Of a DNA stretch of 10,376 nucleotides, positions 1-6,547 are shown piece after piece. How positions within the stretch are numbered: position 1 is the first letter of the stretch; each line of letters begins with the position of its first letter. The notes beneath the pieces were generated by a model. It was not told the origin of the DNA and did not search any database. It saw only the letters and a list, made by a program, of their open reading frames with translations. The stretch is from DAOUCP01 sp034432155 (GTDB taxonomy: Bacteria; Chloroflexota; Anaerolineae; Epilineales; Epilineaceae). The position numbers were made by a program, and so were the translations under genes. The stretch is from contig DAOUCP010000070.1 in the NCBI GenBank assembly GCA_034432155.1, positions 1 to 10,376 of the forward strand, given 5' to 3'.

Positions 1-139
1 GAGGTACCCCGCCGCGGGCGGTGGTGAAATGCAGGCACCGGCCCGCCCCTGCGCACCGGTGGAGGTGTCCCTCTGATCGCCGTAGCGAGCTGCAGGCAAG
101 GGCCTTCTCCTGCGCCCCGGTGGAGGTCCCACCCTCTGA
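1..139. repeat. 61-nt tandem repeat, about 2.2 copies, each with a hairpin
   Basis: Two similar units occupy 30-76 and 91-139. They share TGCAGGCA at the start, then CCTGCGC, CCGGTGGAGGT and a final CCTCTGA. The TGCAGGCA blocks (30 and 91) are 61 nt apart. GAGGT occurs at 1, 62 and 123, again 61 nt apart, so the window seems to begin inside a third copy. Each unit can fold GCAGG against CCTGC (31-35 with 48-52; 92-96 with 109-113) around a 12-nt loop whose sequence differs between units. The period is not a multiple of three and every forward frame soon meets a stop, so this is unlikely to be coding. Its role is unknown; an extragenic repeat family is the simplest reading. Confidence 0.7.
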
Positions 140-171
140 CGCTTAAGCCGGCAAGTGGCCGCGCTAGGCGT

Positions 172-200
172 CGCTCGGCCGAGGCCAGCCGGGCCGAGCG
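172..200 (-). terminator. GC-rich hairpin downstream of the minus-strand genes
   Basis: A perfect 9-bp inverted repeat (CGCTCGGCC at 172-180, GGCCGAGCG at 192-200) encloses an 11-nt loop. It lies about 70 nt beyond the stop codon of the HhH gene on the minus strand. No U-tract follows on that strand, so it is not a classical intrinsic terminator. It may stabilise the 3' end of the transcript or be part of the repeat-rich spacer. The rest of 140-268 shows only GC-rich sequence, with a short direct repeat CCCGGCGGC at 233 and 247. Confidence 0.3.
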
Positions 201-268
201 CAGCGGGGAGAGGGCAGTAGCGGCGACGGCAGCCCGGCGGCCCCCACCCGGCGGCAAGCCCATGGCGA

Positions 269-673
269 CTAGTAGTGAATCATGCGCGGCAGCGATTTGG
301 CGGACTCCACCCAGCTCGTTACCTGCTTCAGGCTGGGAAGCTGGCGCACCAGTCGCTTGGCCGCGTTCTGCTCTGCCAGTTGGGCGTGCAACGCCTCCGG
401 GTTGCGCCGCGCCAACTCGACCACGGTATCGACCCCGGCCGCTTCGAGCAGGTCGGAGTACTCCTCTCCAACCCCCGGGATCCGAAACAAGTCGGCGCGG
501 TTCACCCACTCCAGCACCAGCTTCTCACTGATGCCAGCCTGGGCCGCCAGCTCGGCGCGCCCTTTCGGCGTTGCGCCCTGTCGCAGCAGCGCCTCGATCG
601 AGCCGACGCCAATGGCCTTCAGTTTGGCGGCGTATGCCGCACCGATCCCCTCCAGGCGTGCGAGACTCGTCAT
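269..673 (-). CDS. DUF4332-type helix-hairpin-helix protein, 134 aa
   Basis: This small cytoplasmic protein has two helix-hairpin-helix-like segments. The first is LEGIGAAYAAKLKAIGV (residues 7-23). The second is IPGVGEEYSDLLEAAGV (65-81), followed by VVELARRNPEAL, as in the DUF4332 family. HhH motifs bind DNA backbones without sequence specificity or mediate protein contacts; the exact role in this family is not known. There is no signal peptide, membrane segment or catalytic domain. The ATG at 673 was chosen over an in-frame ATG 13 codons upstream because AAGGAGG sits 5 nt before it. The gene follows the ATPase gene on the same strand after 78 nt, so co-transcription is plausible and a joint DNA-related role is an inference. 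Gene identity is fairly sure; function is not. Confidence 0.85.
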   Translation of the reverse strand: MTSLARLEGIGAAYAAKLKAIGVGSIEALLRQGATPKGRAELAAQAGISEKLVLEWVNRADLFRIPGVGEEYSDLLEAAGVDTVVELARRNPEALHAQLAEQNAAKRLVRQLPSLKQVTSWVESAKSLPRMIHY

Positions 674-678
674 GGTAG

Positions 679-685
679 CCTCCTT
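679..685 (-). promoter_or_regulatory. Ribosome binding site that sets the HhH gene start
   Basis: On the minus strand AAGGAGG lies 5 nt before the ATG at 671-673, a full match to the anti-Shine-Dalgarno sequence. The alternative upstream ATG at 710-712 has no comparable site, and the conserved HhH homology begins just after the internal ATG. Confidence 0.8.
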
Positions 686-751
686 CGACCTTCGAGCGAA
701 AAGCCAAACCATCCAAAGGGCACGCAGACCGCGCCCTCTCGCAGCGGCATG

Positions 752-3184
752 CTATTGGGGCAACCAGACCGCGAAGAGCCCCACGATGGTGACACCCCCT
801 CGGCTGGGAGCCACCGCGTACTCGGTGAGCGTCTCGGCCTCCGCCTGCCCGCGGCCATGGGCCGCCGCCAGGTCGGCGGCCAGCTCGCCCTCCAGGGCAG
901 CTTGCGCCGCCTGGGCATCCGCCAACTTCGCTTGCCCCACGCGCAGCCGCTCCTCGACGCGACTGGTCATGGAACGTCGTGTCGAGGCGCCGGTGGCGGC
1001 ACGTGCCAGTCGCCCCAGCGCACCGCCCAGGGAGCGACGCCCTAGGAGCGCACCCAGCACCGCTCCCGCACCGCCCACCATCTCCTGCTGGCGACGGGCA
1101 CTCACGTCGGCCTCGAGGGTGCGAACACGTCCCTCGGCCGCCGAGATGGCCCGCGCCGCTTGCATCCGTTTGGCCTCGTACCGCTGGCGAATCTTCTGGG
1201 CCTCCTCGGCCTCTTTCTGGCGAGCCAGAGCCGCGCAACGGGCCAGAAACTGCTCCCGAGTCTCGTCGGGCCGCGAGTAAAGGCTCAACGCAGGATGCAC
1301 GTAGAGTCGCAGCCGCTGCGTCCGACCCAAGTGCGACGCCACCACGCCCTCCAGGCGACGGAAGTAGGCCGGCTTGTCGACGGGAGCCGTTGGCAAGCGG
1401 TAGACCGCTCCGCTCGGTGCCTCGTCCGCGAAATCACCATCCTCGAACGGCACGTCGCGAAGGGCGGCTGCCTCTGGCGGATCGGCCAGCGGCCAGCACA
1501 AGCCCCGCCACTCACGGCTGACCACCACGTCGGCGCGTCGATCGACGAACTGCAGAGTCGCCTGGGCGGCCGCGCCCAGGGCCAGACGGTGACCGCCGGC
1601 AACGGCGTCAACCGCAGGCGCCCACGGGGCCCGCGGATCCAGGTAGCGCACGGGAATGCCGGGGGCGATGGCGGGCGGCACTGGGCTCTCGTCCTCCGCC
1701 CACGTCGGCCCCGCCGCGCCGCCGGCCGTCCCGTCAGGGGCAGGAGCGGCAGAACCAACGCTCGCCGTCTCGGCCAGGTAGCGGCGGCGTACCGGATCGT
1801 CTCGAGACAGCGCCGCCACCTGGTCGCGGGTGAGGGGGCCGCGCAGGAAAGAGACGGCCCAGCGCGTGGTGAACCACTCCGGCCGGGCGCGGTAGGTGCT
1901 CTGGAGCAGGAACTGCCGCTTGCCAAGGGCGCCGATCTGGGTCTCCAATTCGGCCACTGAGACGTCCCCGCGCGCCGAGCTCAGTCCCGCCGCCAATCGA
2001 GCCTTGTCCCGCTCCGTCTGCAGTCGACCGATGAACCACGACCCGGCATTGCCCAGGGCCTTGTAGTCCAGGTCAACGGGGTTCTGCGTTGCGAGCACCA
2101 TGCCGACGCCAAAGGCACGTGCCTGCTTCATGAGCGTCAGAATCGGCTTCTTGGCCGGTGGATTGGCCGTCGGCGGCGCAAAGCCAAACAGCTCGTCCAC
2201 ATAGACAAGCACACGCAAGTCGGACGTGCCCGACAAGCTCTGCATCCATGTCACCACGCGCGACAGCACCAGCGCGACGACGAACTGCCGCTCCGCGTCA
2301 CTCAGATGCGCCAGATAGATGACGGCACAAGCGGTGCGACTCCCCTGGGGTGCCAACAAGGCGCCGATGTCGATCTCCGGTCCTACGATCCACGATTGGA
2401 ACGCTGGCGAGGCGATCACCCCATTGAGTCGCACCGCCAGTTCTCGCCGGTCCTTGGCCGGGAAAAAGCTCTCCAGATCCAAGACGCCGAGCTTGCGGAA
2501 CGGTGGATCCTGAACCCCGGCCACGAGGGTCGGCAGGTCCAGGTCCTGGCCACTCGCCCAGGCTCGCTCGATGAGACTGGCCAACAGGATGTGCTCTCGC
2601 CCACTGACGGGATCGGACTCGATCCCGGCGAGGCTCAGCAAGCCCGATACGTAGCCCTGGATCTCGTCGCGGAGCACCTCGGCATGCACGGCCCAATCGA
2701 GGGATGGAGCATCCAGCGAGCCCAGCACGTTGAGCGGTACCCCAGCCAGCGAACCAGGCGTGTAGATCGTCACCGCCGTGCGGTCACGGTAGGCCCGAAC
2801 GTTGTCGGCTGCGATCCCGGAGTCGCGCAACCCGTTCTGCCAGGTCCCGGCGGTGTCCCGCGCTATCTCGTCCGGCGTCTTGCCCTGGCGCAGGGCATCA
2901 GTCTCTTCCACCCACGGGCGGAAGTCACTCTCCCGGAACTCGGGGAACACCAGCGCCAGGTTGGTCATGTCCCCCTTCGGGTCCAGCACCAGCGCCGGGA
3001 TACCGGCAGTCAGCGCTTCCTCGATCAAGATCACCCCAAGACCGGTCTTGCCAGAGCCCGTCATGCCGACAATGACACCATGGGTGGTGAGATCCCGGGC
3101 ATCCAACAGCAAGGACTCCGTCGTCGGCTTGCCGTCCGGGCCCAGGCGACGGCCGAGGTACATGGAACCGTGGGGCCTACCCAT
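752..3184 (-). CDS. HerA/FtsK-like P-loop ATPase with C-terminal coiled coils, 810 aa
   Basis: This is a RecA-fold ATPase of the HerA/VirB4/FtsK group (DUF87 or HerA-like annotation), a class that moves or unwinds DNA as hexameric rings. Walker A is GMTGSGKT (residues 40-47). LDPKGD (68-72 region) follows the second strand as in HerA and YjgR relatives. Walker B is RVLVYVDE (324-331), and ATQNP (365-369) fits the sensor strand. An Ala/Pro/Gly-rich linker (about 476-510) leads to a separate C-terminal part. That part has charged coiled coils at about 640-700 and 738-790, flanking a glycine-rich GxxxG-like stretch (702-732). There is no signal peptide. GGAGG lies 6 nt before the chosen ATG. No NurA nuclease or toxin effector is adjacent; the downstream HhH gene is the only candidate DNA partner. 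The ATPase class is sure, the substrate is unknown. Confidence 0.9.
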   Translation of the reverse strand: MGRPHGSMYLGRRLGPDGKPTTESLLLDARDLTTHGVIVGMTGSGKTGLGVILIEEALTAGIPALVLDPKGDMTNLALVFPEFRESDFRPWVEETDALRQGKTPDEIARDTAGTWQNGLRDSGIAADNVRAYRDRTAVTIYTPGSLAGVPLNVLGSLDAPSLDWAVHAEVLRDEIQGYVSGLLSLAGIESDPVSGREHILLASLIERAWASGQDLDLPTLVAGVQDPPFRKLGVLDLESFFPAKDRRELAVRLNGVIASPAFQSWIVGPEIDIGALLAPQGSRTACAVIYLAHLSDAERQFVVALVLSRVVTWMQSLSGTSDLRVLVYVDELFGFAPPTANPPAKKPILTLMKQARAFGVGMVLATQNPVDLDYKALGNAGSWFIGRLQTERDKARLAAGLSSARGDVSVAELETQIGALGKRQFLLQSTYRARPEWFTTRWAVSFLRGPLTRDQVAALSRDDPVRRRYLAETASVGSAAPAPDGTAGGAAGPTWAEDESPVPPAIAPGIPVRYLDPRAPWAPAVDAVAGGHRLALGAAAQATLQFVDRRADVVVSREWRGLCWPLADPPEAAALRDVPFEDGDFADEAPSGAVYRLPTAPVDKPAYFRRLEGVVASHLGRTQRLRLYVHPALSLYSRPDETREQFLARCAALARQKEAEEAQKIRQRYEAKRMQAARAISAAEGRVRTLEADVSARRQQEMVGGAGAVLGALLGRRSLGGALGRLARAATGASTRRSMTSRVEERLRVGQAKLADAQAAQAALEGELAADLAAAHGRGQAEAETLTEYAVAPSRGGVTIVGLFAVWLPQ

Positions 3185-3307
3185 TCCTCTCCTCCCGCAA
3201 GCATGACCACCGGTCAGGTGCCCAGACCCAGACGACGCCCAGGTACTGCCGGGAAACCATTGGCCGGCTCCTAGAAACCATCAACCACAAGTGGGCTCTA
3301 CCGGCGA

Positions 3308-3526
3308 TCAGTCGATGTGGCGATCCACCAGCTTGAAGGCGATCTTGACGGTGGCGTGGTACTCTGTGATCTCGCCGTCCGGCCCGACTCTGGCCGTCCA
3401 GGCTTTCACGTCGACGCCGGTAATCTCCCGAATGGTCTCCCGCGCTGCGCGCACCGCATTCCGCGCCGCCTCTTCCCAGCTGCGGTCTGATGTGCCAATC
3501 ACTTCGATGACTTTGATGGTCGCCAT
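3308..3526 (-). CDS. Dodecin family protein, 72 aa
   Basis: Dodecins are small beta-alpha-beta-beta proteins that form hollow 12-mers and store flavins (riboflavin, FMN) or, in some members, other ligands. The family signature is clear: KVIEVIGTSDRSWEEAA (residues 5-21), a helix with NAVRAARETIREI (23-35), then two strands ending ATVKIAFKL (58-66). Length is typical. The strand position where flavin-binding dodecins carry the ring-stacking Trp (about 36-38) reads TGV here, while a Trp occurs at 43, so flavin binding is uncertain. The start has GGAGAGGAG upstream at a rather long spacing of about 11 nt. The gene lies 123 nt upstream of the ATPase gene on the same strand; read-through is possible but a functional link is not evident. 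Family assignment is secure. Confidence 0.93.
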   Translation of the reverse strand: MATIKVIEVIGTSDRSWEEAARNAVRAARETIREITGVDVKAWTARVGPDGEITEYHATVKIAFKLVDRHID

Positions 3527-3588
3527 GTTGGGACTCGCTCCTCTCCGGTCACATTGCCCAAGCGGCTGCTTCTCCGGTGTCGGGCATT

Positions 3589-3618
3589 ACTCTAGGCTAG
3601 GGGGCATCGAACTGTCAA
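3589..3618 (-). promoter_or_regulatory. Candidate sigma70-type promoter for the dodecin gene
   Basis: On the minus strand a perfect -35 TTGACA (complement of 3613-3618) is followed after 18 nt by TAGAGT (complement of 3589-3594), a 4/6 match to TATAAT. The expected start point would give a leader of about 55 nt before the dodecin ATG. It may also feed the ATPase and HhH genes downstream. Confidence 0.5.
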
Positions 3619-3652
3619 CCGCGCAAGCTTCCGCTCGCCGGCGGCGGCAGTC

Positions 3653-3681
3653 TTGCCTCGTGGCGCTGCTTTCGTTATCCT
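3653..3681 (+). promoter_or_regulatory. Candidate promoter for the plus-strand operon
   Basis: TTGCCT (3653-3658) and TATCCT (3676-3681) are separated by 17 nt, each matching the sigma70 consensus at 4 of 6 positions. The leader would be about 44 nt before the ATG at 3732. It is divergent from the dodecin promoter; the two -35 boxes lie about 34 nt apart. The match is modest, so this is tentative. Confidence 0.35.
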
Positions 3682-3731
3682 GGCCCGCGGCACCCGGTTT
3701 GCGCTTCCTGCGCCGCTTTCGGAGGTAGGCC

Positions 3732-5699
3732 ATGGCCCGCAAGCAGCTCGTGTTCCTCACCTCGGCCATCGTGACGCTGGCGCTCGCTCAATCGATGAGC
3801 GCCACTCCCACCGCCCAGTCCGAACGCGGCAGTCTCGCGGCAGTGCAACAGAGCTGCGCCCCGCATCCGGTGGTGCCCATTGGGGACGCCTTCTTCCGCG
3901 ACATCTCGGCCGCCAGTGGCATCCAGGACCAGAACTACGTGCCGAATCCGGCCACCCCCATCCCGGCCAACGACCACAGCCGGCTGGCGTTCGTGGACAT
4001 CAACGGGGATGGCTTCGACGATGTAGTGACCACCAACATGGTCGATGCTGAGCTGAAGAAACCGTTCGAGCATCTGATCTACCTCAACCGCGGTGATGGC
4101 ACGTTCCGCAATGCCTCCGACGAATCGGGACTGCGTTGGGTGTCATCCGCCTTTCTGGCATTTGGCGACGTCGACAACGACGGCGATGAGGACTGCTTTG
4201 CCGGGACCGACAAGGATCCCGAGGGAAAGCTTGGCTTGCAACACGCGTTGCTGCTCAACGACGGTCAGGGACACTTCACAGTGAAGAGCAACTCGGGCCT
4301 GGAAGGTGTGCCCGGGGAGCCCCACATGGCCGGCAGTGCGGTGTTCGCGGACTTCGACGCGGACAGCCGCCTCGACTTGTACCTCGCCAATGGCGCGACC
4401 GGTGCCGCCTTGGCCGATCAGTTCTTCCTGGGGCATGGCGATGGCACGTTCCACGAGGCCAGTGACCGCCTGGCGCAGCGCATCGAACGGCCCTCCAATG
4501 GCAGTGTGGCCTGCGACTATGACAACGACGGTGACCTGGATGTCTTTGTGGCCGTCTACGGCGTCAGCCACCAGTACGGCCACAACGTGCTCTGGGAGAA
4601 CGACGGCACCGGCCACTTCCAGAATGTCGCCCGCGAGCGTGGTTTTGAGGCGCTGGCGACGGGCAACTACTGGCTTGTCTCGACGGGCCGTGGTCGGGAT
4701 CCCGAGCCAGTGCCGCAGGAGCGGTGGGTTGGCGGCAACGGCTTCGGGCTGTCGTGCGAAGACGTGAACCAGGACGGCAACCTCGACATCTGGCTGGCCA
4801 ACATCTCGCACCCCGATTCGGGCGACTACCGGCGACGGTGGTCCGACCCCAGCCAGCTCCTCATCAACCAGGGACCCGCTGGCGGCTACGCGTTCGTCAA
4901 TCGTTACCTGGACGCCAACATACCCTTCAACGAAGGCGACCTCGAAGGTGGCGTAGCCGACTTCGACAACGACAGCCGGCTGGATCTCTCGATGTCGCGG
5001 GAGAATAAGTACGAGGCGCGTTACACCACCGAGGAGCAGATGGGCTGGTTCGGCCTGTTCCATCAGCTGCCGGGGCTGACCTTCGAGTCCGTCGGCATGC
5101 GGAGCGGCATCAACGATCCGAGTGACCCGGCGGTCATCCCGCGGATGAAGGCGGCGCACAGCAACGTCTGGGCCGACATCGAGCACGACGGGGATCTGGA
5201 CCTCTTGGTCGGCGGACTCCACAAAGGCGGCGATGGTCGGCCCAACTTCCTGTTCCGCAACGAGATCGGCTCCCAGAATGCGTGGCTCGCCTTTCGTCTC
5301 ACCAACGACACGTCGGACTTCAACCGCGACGCCATCGGTGCTCGGCTAGTGCTCGAGTATGCCGACCGGGTGCTCGTGCGCGAGCTCAAGGCAAGCCGGG
5401 GCATGTACAACTCGGCAGACACGCGCTGGCTGCACGTTGGCCTCGGTGACCTGGGCTGTCCGAGGGCCATTGTGGTGCGCTGGCCGAACGGCAAGATCTA
5501 TCGCTTCCCCGGCAATAGCTTCGGGCAGAACCGCTTTGTCACCCTTGGCTATGGCGAGGGCACCTTCGTGCCCACGCCATCGGCCACGCCCACCGCCGTG
5601 GCATGGCCGACGGACACTCCCACGCCCGAGACATCCGCCCTCGGCCATCGGCTCTACCTCCCGGAGACGTTGGCTTCGCAGACGCTTGGCGGTCGGTAG
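3732..5699 (+). CDS. Secreted FG-GAP/VCBS beta-propeller protein with ASPIC/UnbV domain (CRTAC1-like), 655 aa
   Basis: This exported protein begins with a Sec-type signal peptide (RK, then hydrophobic residues 6-19, probable cleavage near residue 24). Seven calcium-binding loops of the Dx[DN]xDGxxD kind mark a probable seven-bladed propeller: starts at residues 89, 146, 207, 262, 344, 410 and 482. Loops 3 and 6 read DSRLD instead of DGxxD. Typical NxGDGTF strands follow several loops. An ASPIC/UnbV domain covers about 515-610, with RDAIGARL and the WPNGKIYRF element. A Thr/Pro linker (611-634) leads to a short tail HRLYLPE near the C-terminus. CRTAC1-like bacterial proteins are often surface or adhesion-like, but substrates are unknown. 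GGAGG sits 6 nt before the ATG. The HAD gene starts 4 nt after the stop, which argues for translational coupling. Family assignment is secure; the biological role is open. Confidence 0.92.
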   Translation: MARKQLVFLTSAIVTLALAQSMSATPTAQSERGSLAAVQQSCAPHPVVPIGDAFFRDISAASGIQDQNYVPNPATPIPANDHSRLAFVDINGDGFDDVVTTNMVDAELKKPFEHLIYLNRGDGTFRNASDESGLRWVSSAFLAFGDVDNDGDEDCFAGTDKDPEGKLGLQHALLLNDGQGHFTVKSNSGLEGVPGEPHMAGSAVFADFDADSRLDLYLANGATGAALADQFFLGHGDGTFHEASDRLAQRIERPSNGSVACDYDNDGDLDVFVAVYGVSHQYGHNVLWENDGTGHFQNVARERGFEALATGNYWLVSTGRGRDPEPVPQERWVGGNGFGLSCEDVNQDGNLDIWLANISHPDSGDYRRRWSDPSQLLINQGPAGGYAFVNRYLDANIPFNEGDLEGGVADFDNDSRLDLSMSRENKYEARYTTEEQMGWFGLFHQLPGLTFESVGMRSGINDPSDPAVIPRMKAAHSNVWADIEHDGDLDLLVGGLHKGGDGRPNFLFRNEIGSQNAWLAFRLTNDTSDFNRDAIGARLVLEYADRVLVRELKASRGMYNSADTRWLHVGLGDLGCPRAIVVRWPNGKIYRFPGNSFGQNRFVTLGYGEGTFVPTPSATPTAVAWPTDTPTPETSALGHRLYLPETLASQTLGGR

Positions 5700-5703
5700 A
5701 CGG

Positions 5704-6474
5704 GTGCGGCTGATTCTGTTCGACATCGACCTGACGCTGCTCGACCCGGCGGGCGCCGGTCGGCGGAGCATGGAGCTGGCGTTCGCTGAGCTCTTCGCGG
5801 TCGGCGACCCGTTCCGGGATGTGCCGTTCGCTGGCTTCACCGACCGATGGATTCTGCGGCAGGGCCTTCTGGCCCATGGGCTCCTGACGGCGGAGGACAC
5901 CGTTTGCTGCGGGCCGACGACCATCCCCTTCGACGTGTTCGTACCCAAGTTCGCAGCCACGTACGCCCACCATCTGGCGGCCGTGCTCCCGACGCGGGCC
6001 GGCCGGGTCCTGCCCGGCGTGCGGCAACTGCTGGGCCTTTTGCGCGAGCGAAGGGACGCGGTGCTCGGACTGGCCACCGGCAACTTCGAGCGCGGAGCCA
6101 GGCTGAAGCTAGCTCATCACGGACTGGAGGGCTGGTTCGCGAGCGGCGGCTTCGGCGACCACCATCTGGAACGAGCCGGCGTAGTGGCCGAAGCGCTGGC
6201 GCGGTTCGATGGCGTCCAGTCTCGCTTGGGCGCTGGCGCGCCGGAGCGCACCTCGCCAACGGCCGCACCGCACGGCACTGCCAACTGGACGCGTGTCCTG
6301 GTCATCGGGGACACGCCCCACGACATCGTCGCCGGCAGGGCGGTGGGGGCGCTCACCGTGGGCGTGGCAAGTGGCCTACATGGAGCGGACGAGCTTCGGG
6401 CCGCCGGAGCCGATCTCGTGTACCCCAGCTTTGCGGATGCCGACCGCATCGCCGTCGAACTGGCCGAGGCCTGA
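5704..6474 (+). CDS. HAD-superfamily hydrolase, phosphoglycolate phosphatase-like, 256 aa
   Basis: This is a cytoplasmic haloacid-dehalogenase-fold phosphatase. Motif I is FDIDLT (residues 6-11), with nucleophile D7 and acid/base D9. A helical cap of the C1 type follows (about 15-95). Motif II is GLATGN (T125), the motif III lysine is probably K135 in ARLKLAHHGL, and motif IV is GDTPHD (202-207), which supplies the Mg-binding aspartates. All catalytic motifs are intact. A Gly/Ala/Pro-rich stretch (about 171-194) lengthens the segment before motif IV. The GTG at 5704 is chosen because it starts right before motif I and lies 4 nt after the previous stop; the ribosome site is weak, so translation is probably coupled to the upstream gene. 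Likely substrates are small phosphomonoesters such as 2-phosphoglycolate, but this cannot be fixed from sequence. Its place between two exported-protein genes is unexplained. Confidence 0.88.
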   Translation: MRLILFDIDLTLLDPAGAGRRSMELAFAELFAVGDPFRDVPFAGFTDRWILRQGLLAHGLLTAEDTVCCGPTTIPFDVFVPKFAATYAHHLAAVLPTRAGRVLPGVRQLLGLLRERRDAVLGLATGNFERGARLKLAHHGLEGWFASGGFGDHHLERAGVVAEALARFDGVQSRLGAGAPERTSPTAAPHGTANWTRVLVIGDTPHDIVAGRAVGALTVGVASGLHGADELRAAGADLVYPSFADADRIAVELAEA

Positions 6475-6500
6475 GTGAGCTGGTCCGCCCTGTCGGATGG

Positions 6501-6516
6501 GCCGGCCTTCGCCGGC
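6501..6516 (+). other. Intercistronic hairpin
   Basis: GCCGGC, CTTC, GCCGGC forms a 6-bp stem with a 4-nt loop in the 73-nt spacer between the HAD and TIGR03790 genes. There is no T-tract. It could stabilise transcript ends or attenuate read-through; a chance GC-rich palindrome cannot be excluded. Confidence 0.35.
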
Positions 6517-6534
6517 GCTCGACGGATCGCTGCG

Positions 6535-6540
6535 TAGGAG
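6535..6540 (+). promoter_or_regulatory. Ribosome binding site that sets the TIGR03790-type gene start
   Basis: TAGGAG ends 7 nt before the ATG at 6548. Two earlier in-frame ATGs exist. The one at 6542 is only 1 nt from this site and the one at 6497 lies inside the hairpin spacer without a good site. The start at 6548 also gives a sensible signal peptide. Confidence 0.65.
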
Positions 6541-6547
6541 AATGCGA

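Noticed and set aside
1..139. CRISPR array
   Set aside because: The repeated portions make up most of the 61-nt unit, with only about two copies, no uniform spacers and no cas genes.
674..712. 13-codon N-terminal extension of the HhH protein
   Set aside because: The internal ATG has a perfect AAGGAGG at 5 nt and the homology starts there.
525..1280. Several overlapping open frames on both strands across the ATPase 3' end
   Set aside because: They are Arg/Pro/Ala-rich shadow frames; the ATPase frame has clear domain homology, codon pattern and start signals.
752..3184. HerA-based antiphage defence system
   Set aside because: Known HerA defence systems pair with SIR2, DUF4297 or nuclease effectors; none is encoded next to this ATPase, and the neighbours look like housekeeping genes.
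3204..3216. TGACC-ACC-GGTCA hairpin just upstream of the ATPase ribosome site
   Set aside because: A 5-bp stem with a 3-nt loop is too short to call a regulator without comparative support.
4143..5222. 359-codon open frame antisense to the propeller gene
   Set aside because: Its Val/Ala/Glu-rich repeats are the reverse reading of the Asp-rich calcium loops; no domain or start signal supports it.
5359..5703. Upstream in-frame extension of the HAD gene
   Set aside because: It overlaps the propeller gene out of frame and encodes a basic low-complexity stretch; the HAD fold starts directly at the GTG at 5704.
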